From positions 1 through 60,549 of the forward strand of contig QHNK01000027.1 of the NCBI GenBank assembly GCA_003218415.1: a stretch of DNA of 60,549 bases, read 5' to 3'. Origin of the DNA: Verrucomicrobiota bacterium. Lineage in GTDB: Bacteria > Verrucomicrobiota > Verrucomicrobiia > Chthoniobacterales > UBA10450. This document shows positions 20,437 through 31,400 of the stretch, piece by piece. Both the position numbers and the translations under genes were made by a program. Below the pieces are notes generated by a model. That model saw only the letters and a list, made by a program, of their open reading frames with translations. It did no database searches and was not told where the DNA came from. Positions within the stretch are counted from its first letter, which is position 1. Every line of letters begins with the position of its first letter.

Positions 20437-20919
20437 TCATCGCTTCTCCTCCATAACGAGAACCAACGCGCCGATCAGCGCGGCAGTCAGCAGAAGCCCG
20501 ACGCATTGCAATGGCCAGACGTAACTGGTCATTAACGCCTGGCCGATTCGTTTGACCGTGAGCGCAGGAACGTGCGGAGCGACAATGGAAAGCGATTGCG
20601 TCTTCACAATCGACCACGTCAAGCCGCCAAACACAGCGACGGCGATTGCAACGCCGCTCCAATTAAATCCGCGATCTTTTCCAGCATGGCGTCGCGTCAA
20701 AAGAATAGTGAAAACAATCAACACCGCCACCGCGCCGATGTAAATGAAGACCAACGCCAGGCCGACGAACTCCGCGCCGAGTAAAAAGAAGAATGCCGCG
20801 ATACCAACAAGGGCCACCGCGAAGCTAAGCGCAGCGTGCATTAGTTTTCGCAACGTTGCAGCCGCCAGCGCCGCTGCGAGGGTGAAAATGGAAATGATCA
20901 CGAAGGCGGCGCTGCTCAT
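20437..20919 (-). CDS. nuoJ: NADH-quinone oxidoreductase subunit J
   Basis: MSSAAFVIISIFTLAAALAAATLRKLMHAALSFAVALVGIAAFFFLLGAEFVGLALVFIYIGAVAVLIVFTILLTRR. Start at 20919 overlaps the nuoH stop (ATGA). Confidence 0.94.
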   Translation of the reverse strand: MSSAAFVIISIFTLAAALAAATLRKLMHAALSFAVALVGIAAFFFLLGAEFVGLALVFIYIGAVAVLIVFTILLTRRHAGKDRGFNWSGVAIAVAVFGGLTWSIVKTQSLSIVAPHVPALTVKRIGQALMTSYVWPLQCVGLLLTAALIGALVLVMEEKR

Positions 20920-22103
20920 TCGGCGAAGCGATAGACGCGCGGCGCGAATTTCCTTTTCGTGTCGAGAAGGATCGACAGCGCAGTGTAAACGACGGCAATA
21001 ACCACTAGCGACCAGAGCCATCCGCGCAGGCCGCGGCTGGCGTAATGCCATACGGCGGCGGCGACAATGCACGTGAACGCCATCGGCAACATGAATTTCC
21101 AAGCGAAATTCATCATTTGATCGATGCGCGTGCGCGGGAGCGTGCCGCGGACCCAGATGTAAACGAAAAGCAGCGCGCCAAGCTTTACTAAAAACCAGAC
21201 GTAGGATGGAATAATTTCAAGTATGCGCGCGGGCGCGTGCCAGCCGCCCAGAAACAAGGTCGTCGCAAGCCCACTGACTGCGAACATTCCGATGTATTCA
21301 GCCATGAAAAACGTGGCGTATTTGAATCCGGAATACTCGGTCATGTGTCCGGCGACGATCTCAGATTCGCCTTCCGGGACGTCGAATGGTGTGCGGTTGG
21401 ATTCCACCAGACCAGAGACAGAAAATAGAATGAACGCCGCCGCGCCCCATGGTGTGAAAGCAAACCAGCGCGGTACCAATCCAAACGTGTAACCAGCCTG
21501 CGCAGCGACAATCCGGTCGGGTGTAAGCGAACCGACGACCATCACCACCGGAAGCACACTGATAATGAGCGGCAGCTCGTAACTGAACATTTGCGCGATC
21601 GCGCGCATCGCGCCGAGCATGGAAAATTTATTGTTGCTGCCCCAGCCAGCCATGAAGACTGCGAGTTCCGTTGCCGATCCAACGGCGAAGAAAAAGAGAA
21701 TGCCACCGTCGATGGTGAACGGTGTCATGTTTCGGCCATACGGAATCACGCCCAAGGTAAGGATCGCCACAGCGGCGATGAGAACTGGTGCCAGAAAGTG
21801 CACGATCTTGTCCGCGCGCGCCGGCACGATGTCTTCCTTGATCAACATCTTGATGCCATCGGCAATTGGTTGGAACAGACCGAACGGCCCGACCCGATTC
21901 GGTCCGTAGCGGTTCTGCATTCTTGCGAGAATTTTGCGCTCCAGCACGGAAATGAGCGCGAAAAGCGTGAGGAACACAGCGAGTAGCATGAAAATATTGA
22001 TCAGAATAGACGCTACCTGGACCACCCAACCGGGCGATCCCGCCAGCCACGACAGCAGCCATTGCTTGGCGTGGACGAAGGCCTGGTCAATAGATTTGCT
22101 CAT
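20916..22103 (-). CDS. nuoH: NADH-quinone oxidoreductase subunit H
   Basis: 395 aa; ERKILARMQNRYGPNRVGPFGLFQPIADGIKMLIKED; FDVPEGESEIVAGHMTEYSGFKYATFFMAEY. Confidence 0.97.
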   Translation of the reverse strand: MSKSIDQAFVHAKQWLLSWLAGSPGWVVQVASILINIFMLLAVFLTLFALISVLERKILARMQNRYGPNRVGPFGLFQPIADGIKMLIKEDIVPARADKIVHFLAPVLIAAVAILTLGVIPYGRNMTPFTIDGGILFFFAVGSATELAVFMAGWGSNNKFSMLGAMRAIAQMFSYELPLIISVLPVVMVVGSLTPDRIVAAQAGYTFGLVPRWFAFTPWGAAAFILFSVSGLVESNRTPFDVPEGESEIVAGHMTEYSGFKYATFFMAEYIGMFAVSGLATTLFLGGWHAPARILEIIPSYVWFLVKLGALLFVYIWVRGTLPRTRIDQMMNFAWKFMLPMAFTCIVAAAVWHYASRGLRGWLWSLVVIAVVYTALSILLDTKRKFAPRVYRFAE

Positions 22104-22269
22104 CCCGGGTGAAGAAAACCGTTGATTGCCAGGTTAATCAAGAGAGAACGCGGATGACTTTCGGTTTGAAGCCGGCTCGTAACCGGCCCGGGGCGCAATA
22201 TTCATCTTTTCGCATAGAGCGGTTTTGGCTTTGCAGGGAGCCTTTGGTGCAGTACCTTTGGCGTCCGCA

Positions 22270-24510
22270 ATGCGAACGCTGGTTTTGTTGCTCGCCGCTC
22301 TTTTTGCGAGCGCCGGTTTGATCTTCGGAGAAATCAAGACTCCGGAGAATGCGCCGATTGAAATCACTTCCACTGGGGAAACGACGTATGAAAATGGGCT
22401 GGCAACGGCGCACGATAATGTCGCGATTCACATTGGCAATACAGACATCTACGCCGATTACGCACAATACAATTCCACCACGCACGACGTGGAGTTGAGA
22501 GGCCACGTGCGAATCTATCGTGATGCGAGCCTCTACGTCACAGACAGCGGCGTTTACAACACCGAAACAAAAAAGATCCGGGCAATAAGTGGCCGCACCG
22601 AGTCGCAACCTTATTTTCTCGGGGGCCAGACTGTGAGCTCAATTTCCGAGAATGGGTATCTGATACGAGACGGCACTTTTACCACGCACGATTCGGCGAA
22701 GCCTGATTTCCACCTTCACGCGCGAAAGATCCGTATTTACGAGAAGGACCGCGTGATCATGCAGTACGTGACGGCATACATCGGAAACGTGCCGGTTTTT
22801 TGGTGGCCGTACCTGTACCAGTCACTCAACGAGGCGTTCAGTTTTACGGTTTCACCGGCGTACTTGAGTTCATGGGGACCGTCGCTCCTCACTCAGGTGA
22901 CATTCCCAATCACAGACGATATCAAAGGGCGCGTCCGGCTCGATTACTTTGGCCGTCGCGGGCCCGCCATCGGCTTCGATCCCGTTATTGATTATGGGAA
23001 GGACGAGAACAGTCAGGCGAGGGTAAAGACCTTTTACATTCAGGATCAAAACCCGAACCTGAATCAAACGGCCGTGCCGCGGAAAGGTGTTCCTACCGGG
23101 CGATACCGGCTGAGCCTGGAAGACCGGACCAACTTTACTGATGACATCTACGGTATCGCGAACACAACGAAGCTAAGCGACCAGTACGTGATGCAGGACT
23201 TTTACCAGGGCGAGTTTCGGATCGATCCTGTTCCGGACAATGTAGTCGCATTAACGAAAGCGAATCCTTTTTTCACCATCACGGGCATCGAGCGTTTCCA
23301 GGCGAACGAGTTTTTCTCTACAACAGAACGTTCGCCGGAAGTGGTATTGGACATTAAGCGCCACGCACTTTTCGGAGGACCTATTTTTTACGAGGGCGAG
23401 AGCGGCTTTGCTAATTTGCGGCTACAATTCCCTCAGGGTGCAGGTTTTGAGAACTACGGCACGGATCGCTTCGACACCTTCCATCAACTAACTTATCCAA
23501 ACACATACTTTGGATGGCTTTCGGTTGTACCACGGGTTGGCTTTCGCGGTACCTATTATGGCAAGACATGGGACTTGGGGTCGACAACCTTTGTGCCGCC
23601 ATCAAATCCACTCGTGCCTGACTTTATTCTCCCGCCGCCAACTTTGGCTAACCCAGTTCAGTTCGATGGAGACACATTTCGCACGGTTTTTAACACCGGT
23701 GCAGAAGCTTCGTTCAAGATCTCGCGTACCTGGGAGAATGTTCAAAGCCGCGCGTTTGGGTTGGATGGACTCATGCACGTTATTCAACCATTCACCAACT
23801 TTTCGTACGTGGATGAGAACGGAGCTAATCCGACGGCAATTTTGGGGTTCGATCGGTATCAACCTTCGACCCAGCTCCGGGCGATTGATTTCCCGCAGTT
23901 TACGACCATCGACTCGATCGATAATTGGACGGTGTGGCGGGTGGGCGTTCGCAACCGGCTGGAAACGCGGCGCGATGACAAAACGATGACGTGGTTTGAG
24001 CTCGACAGCTTCTTTGATGTGAACTTCGACAACCCCTACGACCGTACCGACTACTCAAATTTCTTTAACAACATTCGGTTTACACCTCTCCCGTGGGTCT
24101 CGCTTTCAGTCAATTCACAGGTGCCGGCTTTCTCGAAGGGCTTTACCGAAGTGAATACGCTCGCGAGCGTGCAACCGCTAGCCAATCTGCAATTGAGCGT
24201 CGGGCATCGCTATTTGAATGACAATCCTTTCTTTCTCAACAGCAGCCTGTTTCTCGTTGGTGGATATTATCGAATCGACGATAACTGGGGTATTGGAGCC
24301 CAGGAGCAATATGAAGCCACAACAAGCACGCTCGAGGAACAACGCTACTCCATTTACCGGGACCTCTCCAGCTGGGTGGCCTCCTTCGGCGGCGTCATAC
24401 GCGACAATAAAGGAGTGAAGGAGTATGGCATTCTGTTTACCGTAACGCTGAAGGCATTCCCGAAGTTTGGATTCGATTTGAACTTTGACCCTACGTCCTC
24501 AGGAGAATGA
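22270..24510 (+). CDS. lptD: LptD/OstA-like LPS assembly outer-membrane protein
   Basis: Signal peptide MRTLVLLLAALFASAGLIFG; OstA-like repeats (TTYENGLATAHDNVAIHIGNTDIYADYAQYNSTTHDVELRGHVRIYRD); long beta-barrel-like C-terminus. Confidence 0.8.
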   Translation: MRTLVLLLAALFASAGLIFGEIKTPENAPIEITSTGETTYENGLATAHDNVAIHIGNTDIYADYAQYNSTTHDVELRGHVRIYRDASLYVTDSGVYNTETKKIRAISGRTESQPYFLGGQTVSSISENGYLIRDGTFTTHDSAKPDFHLHARKIRIYEKDRVIMQYVTAYIGNVPVFWWPYLYQSLNEAFSFTVSPAYLSSWGPSLLTQVTFPITDDIKGRVRLDYFGRRGPAIGFDPVIDYGKDENSQARVKTFYIQDQNPNLNQTAVPRKGVPTGRYRLSLEDRTNFTDDIYGIANTTKLSDQYVMQDFYQGEFRIDPVPDNVVALTKANPFFTITGIERFQANEFFSTTERSPEVVLDIKRHALFGGPIFYEGESGFANLRLQFPQGAGFENYGTDRFDTFHQLTYPNTYFGWLSVVPRVGFRGTYYGKTWDLGSTTFVPPSNPLVPDFILPPPTLANPVQFDGDTFRTVFNTGAEASFKISRTWENVQSRAFGLDGLMHVIQPFTNFSYVDENGANPTAILGFDRYQPSTQLRAIDFPQFTTIDSIDNWTVWRVGVRNRLETRRDDKTMTWFELDSFFDVNFDNPYDRTDYSNFFNNIRFTPLPWVSLSVNSQVPAFSKGFTEVNTLASVQPLANLQLSVGHRYLNDNPFFLNSSLFLVGGYYRIDDNWGIGAQEQYEATTSTLEEQRYSIYRDLSSWVASFGGVIRDNKGVKEYGILFTVTLKAFPKFGFDLNFDPTSSGE

Positions 24511-24593
24511 ACCAAATTGCGCGAATAATCTCGAGGCCGCAGGATGCGGTGGCCCACTTGTGCTGCTGCTGATTCGCGCAGCATTCTCCAATC

Positions 24594-25907
24594 ATGGATC
24601 TTGCAATCATCGGCTCCGGCTACGTTGGCCTCGTGACCGGCGCCTGTTTCGCCGATGTTGGCCATAATGTCATTTGCGTAGATAACGACGCGGAAAAAAT
24701 CAAACAACTGCAATCCGGTGAAGTGCCGATCTATGAGCCGGGACTTGAGGAAATAATTCATCGGAATGTCTCGGCGCGACGGCTGCGTTTCACCGGCAGT
24801 ATTCAGGATGGAGTGGACGACTCACAAATTATCTTTATCGCCGTTCCGACTCCACAGCTGCCAGATGGCGATGTCGATCTCAGTTTTCTGGAGAAAGTTG
24901 CGCGGGAAATCGCAGGCGTGTTGACCGGTTATCGCGTGATTGTTGACAAGAGCACAGTGCCAGTGAAAACGGGCGAAAAAGTGGCGGAATCAATCAAAAG
25001 ATATAACCGCCACGGCGCGAACTTCGATGTGGTCAGTAATCCGGAATTTCTGCGCGAAGGCTGTGCGGTAGCCGACCTGATGCATCCAGATCGCATTGTG
25101 ATCGGAGCGCAAAGCGAACACGCCATCGATCTCATGAAAAAAGTTTATGAGCCATTCATGGCGCCGATACTGGTGACTGATATTAACAGCGCCGAGATCA
25201 TCAAACATTGCGCGAACTCATTTCTGGCCCTGAAAATTTCCTATATCAACGCGGTCTCGGCGATTTGCGAGGCGAGCGGCGCCGATGTCGAAAAAGTCGC
25301 TGACGGAATTGGAATGGATCATCGGATCGGGCGCGATTTTCTTAAGGCGGGAATTGGATACGGCGGTTCCTGTTTTCCCAAAGACATCGCTGCGTTCATT
25401 ACGATCAGCGAGCGACTTGGCACTCCGTTCAATCTGCTTGAGGAAGTGCAACGCATAAACAATGCTCAAAAAGAGCGTTTTCTGAAGACGATCCGGGAAA
25501 CGCTGTGGGTGTTGCGGGAAAAGCGGATTGCAGTCTGGGGCCTCACATTCAAACCGGACACAGACGACGTTCGTTCGTCTGTGGCAATCGAGCTGGTGAC
25601 AAACCTGCTGCGCGAAGGAGCGCACGTGGTTGCCTACGACCCGAAAGGAATGCAAAAAGCACGCGCTATAAAAGCGATCGCGGACACAGAATTTGCTTCG
25701 TCGGCTCTCGAAGCGGTGAGCGATGCCGAAGCGCTGATTATCACGACGGAATGGAATGAATTTGCCAACGTGGACCTCGCGGTGGTGAAAGAAAAAATGA
25801 GGACGCCGATTGTGTTCGATGGGCGAAACCTGCTTGACCCTGAAACGATGAGGCGATTGGGATTCCATTATCATTCGATCGGGCGCGCGAGGGTGAAGCC
25901 GCAGTAA
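24594..25907 (+). CDS. ugd: UDP-glucose 6-dehydrogenase
   Basis: 437 aa; MDLAIIGSGYVGLVTGACFADVGHNVICVDND; GIGYGGSCFPKDIAAF (catalytic Cys). Confidence 0.96.
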   Translation: MDLAIIGSGYVGLVTGACFADVGHNVICVDNDAEKIKQLQSGEVPIYEPGLEEIIHRNVSARRLRFTGSIQDGVDDSQIIFIAVPTPQLPDGDVDLSFLEKVAREIAGVLTGYRVIVDKSTVPVKTGEKVAESIKRYNRHGANFDVVSNPEFLREGCAVADLMHPDRIVIGAQSEHAIDLMKKVYEPFMAPILVTDINSAEIIKHCANSFLALKISYINAVSAICEASGADVEKVADGIGMDHRIGRDFLKAGIGYGGSCFPKDIAAFITISERLGTPFNLLEEVQRINNAQKERFLKTIRETLWVLREKRIAVWGLTFKPDTDDVRSSVAIELVTNLLREGAHVVAYDPKGMQKARAIKAIADTEFASSALEAVSDAEALIITTEWNEFANVDLAVVKEKMRTPIVFDGRNLLDPETMRRLGFHYHSIGRARVKPQ

Positions 25908-25918
25908 CTGCAGGAAAT

Positions 25919-27172
25919 ATGGCGCAGCTCTCTGCTCGCCAAATCGCATTGACCGCCCTGCGGCTGTGGCGGGAAGAGAAACGCTTCGCCGATTCCATCA
26001 TCTCAGAGCTTCTTGCGGAGACCGTGCTTAAGCCTTCCGATCGCGCATTCGCGCTGGAGTTGTTTTACGGCGTCCTGCGCAATCTGACCTTGTTAGATTT
26101 TTGGATCCGTCGCCTGCGCGCTTCCCGCGTTGAGAGCGATCTTCGCGACATTCTGCGACTCGGCTTATATCAACTTCTCTTTCTCGAAACTGCCGAACAC
26201 GCAGCGGTCCATGAAACCGTATCGCTCGCGTCGAAAAAGCAGCGAACGATCATCAATGCCATGCTTCGTGCTGCAACCCGGCGGAGGAGCGAGTTGCTCC
26301 CACACGCCGAAGCGCAGCCCTTGTTCGTTCGAACGTCGCATCCGCAATTTCTAGTCGAGCGCTGGCAACAGCACTTTGGAGCCGAGCACGCGCAAGAGCT
26401 GTGTGAATTGAACAATCTTCCTGCGCCAGTTTATGCGCGCATCAATTTGTTGAGAATCGATCGAACAGAATTCCTCCGGACTTATCCCGAATCGCGCCTT
26501 GTCCCTGACAACCCGAACTTCGTGAAAGTCAATTCGTTACCCTCCGACGCTTTGGAACGGGGTCATTGTTACGTTCAGGACCCGAGCACCACGATTGCCT
26601 GCCAGTTGCTAGACCCAAAACCCGGAGAAAGAATCCTCGATGCGTGCGCAGCGCCGGGCGGGAAAACCGCACTTATCGCGGAACAAGTCAAAAACCGAGC
26701 ATTCATTGCGGCGTGCGATCGCGAGCAGCGTCGCGTTCGGGCAATGCGTGCTAACTTGCAACGACTCGGTGCTCAGATTGCATTGGTTGAGCAGTGCGAT
26801 TGGACAAGACAATCGCGATCAATTTTTCAATCGGCTAATGGCGGGTTTGATCGCGTGTTAGTTGACGCTCCATGCAGCAACACAGGCGTGATGCGCCGCC
26901 GTGTCGATGTGCGTTGGAGATTAACCCCGGCGGACTTCGGACGCATGCAAGAGCGGCAGATCGCGATCATCCGCGCTGTGCTTCGGTGGTTGAAGCCAGG
27001 CGGTGTCGTTGTTTACAGCACATGCAGCCTTGAGCCAGAAGAGAATGAAGAGGTCGTTCGTCGCATCGTCGCTGAAACGCCAGCCCTGCGCTTGGAAGCG
27101 CAAAAACATTCCCTGCCCTTTCGCGACGGTTTTGATGGCGCATTCGCGGCGAAACTTGTTCGAAGCACGTAA
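25919..27172 (+). CDS. rsmB: 16S rRNA (cytosine(967)-C(5))-methyltransferase
   Basis: N-terminal NusB-like domain; ILDACAAPGGKTALIAEQ; VLVDAPCSNTGVMRRRVDVRWRL; YSTCSLEPEENEEVV. Confidence 0.93.
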   Translation: MAQLSARQIALTALRLWREEKRFADSIISELLAETVLKPSDRAFALELFYGVLRNLTLLDFWIRRLRASRVESDLRDILRLGLYQLLFLETAEHAAVHETVSLASKKQRTIINAMLRAATRRRSELLPHAEAQPLFVRTSHPQFLVERWQQHFGAEHAQELCELNNLPAPVYARINLLRIDRTEFLRTYPESRLVPDNPNFVKVNSLPSDALERGHCYVQDPSTTIACQLLDPKPGERILDACAAPGGKTALIAEQVKNRAFIAACDREQRRVRAMRANLQRLGAQIALVEQCDWTRQSRSIFQSANGGFDRVLVDAPCSNTGVMRRRVDVRWRLTPADFGRMQERQIAIIRAVLRWLKPGGVVVYSTCSLEPEENEEVVRRIVAETPALRLEAQKHSLPFRDGFDGAFAAKLVRST

Positions 27173-27175
27173 TGC

Positions 27176-27256
27176 TGTAGCCGCCGCTCTGTGAGCGACG
27201 CGCCGGGTATCTGTAAAGCAGGTCAGCGCCGCGCTTCCCACAGGGAAGCGGCTACA
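27176..27256. repeat. TGTAGCCGC...GCGGCTACA palindromic repeat, copy 1
   Basis: tgtagccgccgctctgtgagcgacgcg...cgcttcccacagggaagcggctaca. Confidence 0.75.
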
Positions 27257-27293
27257 GTTGCATCCGGCCGGGCTGGTGGAATGATAAGCGCCT

Positions 27294-28394
27294 ATGCACG
27301 ACGACCGGTTCGACAAACTCGCAAAACTCCTGGTGGAATACTCCATCCGTCTCAAGCGCAATGAAACGGTCCTGATTGAAGCATTCGATATTCCTGACGA
27401 AATGACCGTCGCGCTGATACGCGCCGTGCGGAAAGCGGGCGGGGTGCCGTTTGCGCTGACTTATCAAACCCGCGTAAACCGCGCACTCGCGCTCGAAGCC
27501 TCGGATCGGCAGCTAAACCTGATGGCAAGCCACGAGCTGGCGCGTATGAAAAAAATGAATGCCTACATCGCCGTACGCGGCAGCCACAACATCACCGAAT
27601 TAGCCGATGTCCCGCCAGAGAAGATGAAACTGATCGGCAAAAAGATGCGCCCAGTGCAGGATCAGCGGGTTAGAAAGACAAAATGGGTCGTCTTACGTTG
27701 GCCGACGGCGTCAATGGCACAGCTTGCCGGGATGAGCACGGAGGCGTTTGAAGATTTCTATTTCGATGTCTGCACACTGGACTATCGCAAACTGCAGCCT
27801 GGCATGAAGGCGCTCCAGCGGTTGATGGAAAAAACCGACCGTGTCGAAATCAAAGGTCCCGGCACTGATCTGCATTTCGGTATCAAGGGAATTCCAGCTG
27901 TGATCTGCGGTGGCGATCGCAATATTCCCGATGGCGAAGTTTTCAGCTGCCCGGTGAAAGATTCCGTGGAAGGCCATGTTACGTTTAATGCGCCAAGCAT
28001 TTATCAGGGAATCGCTTTCAATGGCATCCGTCTCGAATTCAACAGAGGAAAGATCGTCGATGCGACCAGCAACGAGACGAAAAAGCTGAACAAGATTCTC
28101 GATTCAGATCCGGGCGCACGTTACATAGGCGAATTTTCGCTGGGCTTTAATCCGCGGGTGCTACAACCGATGCGCGACATCTTGTTCGATGAAAAAATCG
28201 CTGGCTCGTTTCATTTCACCCCGGGACAAGCTTACGAAGAGGCAGATAATGGAAACCGGAGCCAGGTTCACTGGGACATGGTCAGCATCCAGCGTCCCGA
28301 TTACGGCGGCGGCGAAATCTACTTCGACGCCAAATTGATTCGAAAAGATGGCGAGTTTTTGCCTAAGCAGCTGCGCTCGCTGAACTGGAAGTGA
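27294..28394 (+). CDS. Aminopeptidase, M29 (AmpS/aminopeptidase T-like) family
   Basis: 366 aa; [93 protein letters not shown]. Confidence 0.85.
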   Translation: MHDDRFDKLAKLLVEYSIRLKRNETVLIEAFDIPDEMTVALIRAVRKAGGVPFALTYQTRVNRALALEASDRQLNLMASHELARMKKMNAYIAVRGSHNITELADVPPEKMKLIGKKMRPVQDQRVRKTKWVVLRWPTASMAQLAGMSTEAFEDFYFDVCTLDYRKLQPGMKALQRLMEKTDRVEIKGPGTDLHFGIKGIPAVICGGDRNIPDGEVFSCPVKDSVEGHVTFNAPSIYQGIAFNGIRLEFNRGKIVDATSNETKKLNKILDSDPGARYIGEFSLGFNPRVLQPMRDILFDEKIAGSFHFTPGQAYEEADNGNRSQVHWDMVSIQRPDYGGGEIYFDAKLIRKDGEFLPKQLRSLNWK

Positions 28395-28477
28395 AGTGAT
28401 TGTTCACGCGCCGCTGCATGCGTCTCTTAGGTCACGTGAGACCTGCGGAAATTGAGCGCGCAGAATCCCCTCGTCCA

Positions 28478-31400
28478 CTACGCTCGCTTCGGCCCGCCAA
28501 GAAGATTTAGTTGCACCATGGCGATGTCGCCACTCTCGTTAAGCTCGAGATTCGCGATTTCAAACATGGGCGCGCCTTCGGCTGGGCCGGGTCCGGCGCC
28601 AGGCAACTGAACAACGACTTGCTTGGAGTTGGAATTTAGGATGACCGATGCAATTTCGAGTGACGGCGAAAACTCGAGCGTGCTGATCTGGAACGGAACC
28701 GTGATGAACACAGAGGCACGTCCCTGTGGTGACGGGGTGACTTGGACTGGCGCGGTCTCAGAATTGGGGACCAGTTGCAATCCTGCCACTGCGAATGACG
28801 GCATGCCAGTGAGAGTCGGTCTCTGTTGCTGGGAGGGAACCACGCGAATGGTGCCTAGCGCGCCAGCGACAGGCTGAATCTTCATGATTTCGAAGGCGAC
28901 CTGCAAATTCAACGCAGTCTGAGCGCGCTGAGGCGAAGGCAAACGCATCGTGACGAGCTTCGATATGGGACGCACTTTCAAGACACCCATCTTAAAGCTC
29001 GGCGTCAACTGCATGGCGGCGATCTCGAAAGAGAAAGTAAGCTGCACGGATGTTTGCATCGTGGCAGCAGGCGGTTGTGGCTTGGCTACCGGCGTGGCGG
29101 GGGCTTTGGTTATTGGAGCGGTTGGAGTTTGGGTTGTTTCTGGCATGGTTGCAGGTGTTGTTGTTTGCGGAAATACAGGCTCAGTGGAAATAGCATTTGG
29201 AAAATCAGACACGGACTCGGTAGTCGCTTCGCCCAGTGGAAATTGAGTCGCAGTTGCAATGATCTCGTGAGGTTGCTCTTGCGCGATCGGTTCAACTGCA
29301 AATTCTGTTGCCGGTTCTACGGCAGGCCATGCAAATTCTGCGCCCGAAAGCGTCTCCTCACTCGGCTCCTCCGAGGGCAATACGGATTCTTTCGCATCTC
29401 CGAAAAATTCGCTCGGTTCCTGCGTGGAGAATGTTACTTCCTCTCCATCTTCCGAGATCTCATCCGGCTTTTGCGGAGTGATCGTAGAAACTTCGGCAAA
29501 CTCACTGGTTGCTGAAGCTGTAGCCATTTCAGCAGCCTGCAAGATGGCTGGCCGCGAGATCTCCGGTGTTTGTTCGACTACTGTCCCCACAGATTCGAAA
29601 TCAGGCTCGGCAACCGGCGCCAATTCGCGGTCAGGCTCGCGACTGGCCGGGGCTCGTGAGGCCTTTGCTCTGCGTTCTTTCAATCGATCAAAAGCGCCGC
29701 TCAATTTGCCCGTAGGCACGGCAGTGTGTCGCAACGAAGCCTTCCACGGTTTTAATTGCACCGAAACCTGACGGGGGCCCCCAACAAAGCCGTTGTCTTG
29801 CACGCTACTCGTCTGCGCTGGCGCGACTCCCGGGTTGAATACGGCAGCGCCGCCGGCGGTACGCTCTGCGGGAGGCTCAAGCCGCAAGTGACGCGGGACG
29901 TTGAAAGCATGTCGGCGAACCACGGGCACGATCACCCAAGCCAGTATGATTATGGCCGCCAACAATAAGCCACCAGCAATCGCCAACCTTCGGCTCGCCA
30001 TGCCTGCAATGGTGGATGACGAGACGTTTGCGGTCGCTGGTCCCACAGCGGATTTCTCCGACGGACTTGTTTGAACAGAGAGCTGCTGATTGTTCTGTTC
30101 GTTAGAAGTAGACGGAGCCTGCGGCGTCTCGGCTCCTACAGCTTGCGCCGCAGTTGTCGATTCACCGCCAACCGGGGACGATTCGGATGCCGGTTGTTGT
30201 GGGTGCGAGTTGGTTTCCCCAGTTGACTCGCTCGAGGCCGAAGTCGGCTGTCCAGCTGTTGCGTCAGCACTGGCAATCTCCATCCCGGCATTTGGCCCCT
30301 TCAAACCTGGGCCCAAGGCCAGCGTTTCACTGTTCGACACTTCGCCTTGTTTGTTTGCAGCAAACACCTTGTCCGGAATAGGACTCGGCTCAACTGCCGG
30401 ACCGCCCTCCGTCTGGGGCGCAACAACATTTGTTGTGTCGAACGCCAGCGCAGGCGCCGTTGAACCTTCCGGCCTTTGCATCCAACCGACATCATAAAAA
30501 GCGTCGGCAAAAACAGTGTTAAGCGCCGGCGAGTAAATCTTGTTAGCCGAACTGGTCCAATCGGCGGCCTTCTCCGGATTGTTATGCTTATACTCCCACG
30601 CTGCCTGGGCATAATAAAGCGCCGGCGTATCTCCGGTAAATTGAAACTCCTCCATCATCGCGTGCGCGCGGCTCTCTTTTCCCTCGAGCAAAAGCGTCAT
30701 GTAAATCTTGAATTTAATAAGCTCCGCCGCCTGATTTTTATCGCCGCCCGGGATTCGATTATTAAGCCCCTCAAAACGCTCTCTCGCCTTTGCGTAGTCC
30801 TTCTTCTTAAAGGGGATTTGCGCGAGGTTGTATTGCGCTTCGCGAAGTTTCGGGTCCAGCCGGGCTGCCTTCTTAAATGCAGCTTCGGCTTGGTCAAATT
30901 GCTGCTGCTGCATCAGAATCTCGCCGCGTAAATTCAAAGTAGCCGGCTTATTCGGGTCCGCCTGGTCGGCCTCATCGATTAATTTAAGGGCTGTCGCGAA
31001 ATCACCTTGCCGAAGGGCCTGTTGCGATTGCTCGAATTTCGAACGCGCGGCCGCTTTGGTCTTTTCCGAGCGCTCTGCAGCTGTCATGAGCGGCAATGAA
31101 GGTCGCCCTTCGCCAGCCGGCTTTTCCAACCACCCGACTTCATAAAGTGATTCTGCAAAAAGTTTGTTCAGCTGCGGTGAATAATTCTTCTCGGCTGCGC
31201 TGATCCAATCTTTGGCTTCGCTTTGATTCTTCTGTTGTAGCGCGACCGCTGCCTTCACATAGTCAACGGCCGGCGTATCGGGCGAAAGCTCCAGCTTGGC
31301 CAGCATCGAATCCACCATGTTCCCTTTGCCCTCCTGCAGATACGTCAGAAGAATTTTGTATTGAATCAGCTGCGAAGCTTCTTTTGCCAGATCAGATTCA

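Noticed and set aside
20920-21102. N-terminal extension of nuoJ (221-aa ORF)
   Set aside because: Overlaps nuoH coding sequence; the MSSAAFV start with ATGA overlap is far more plausible.
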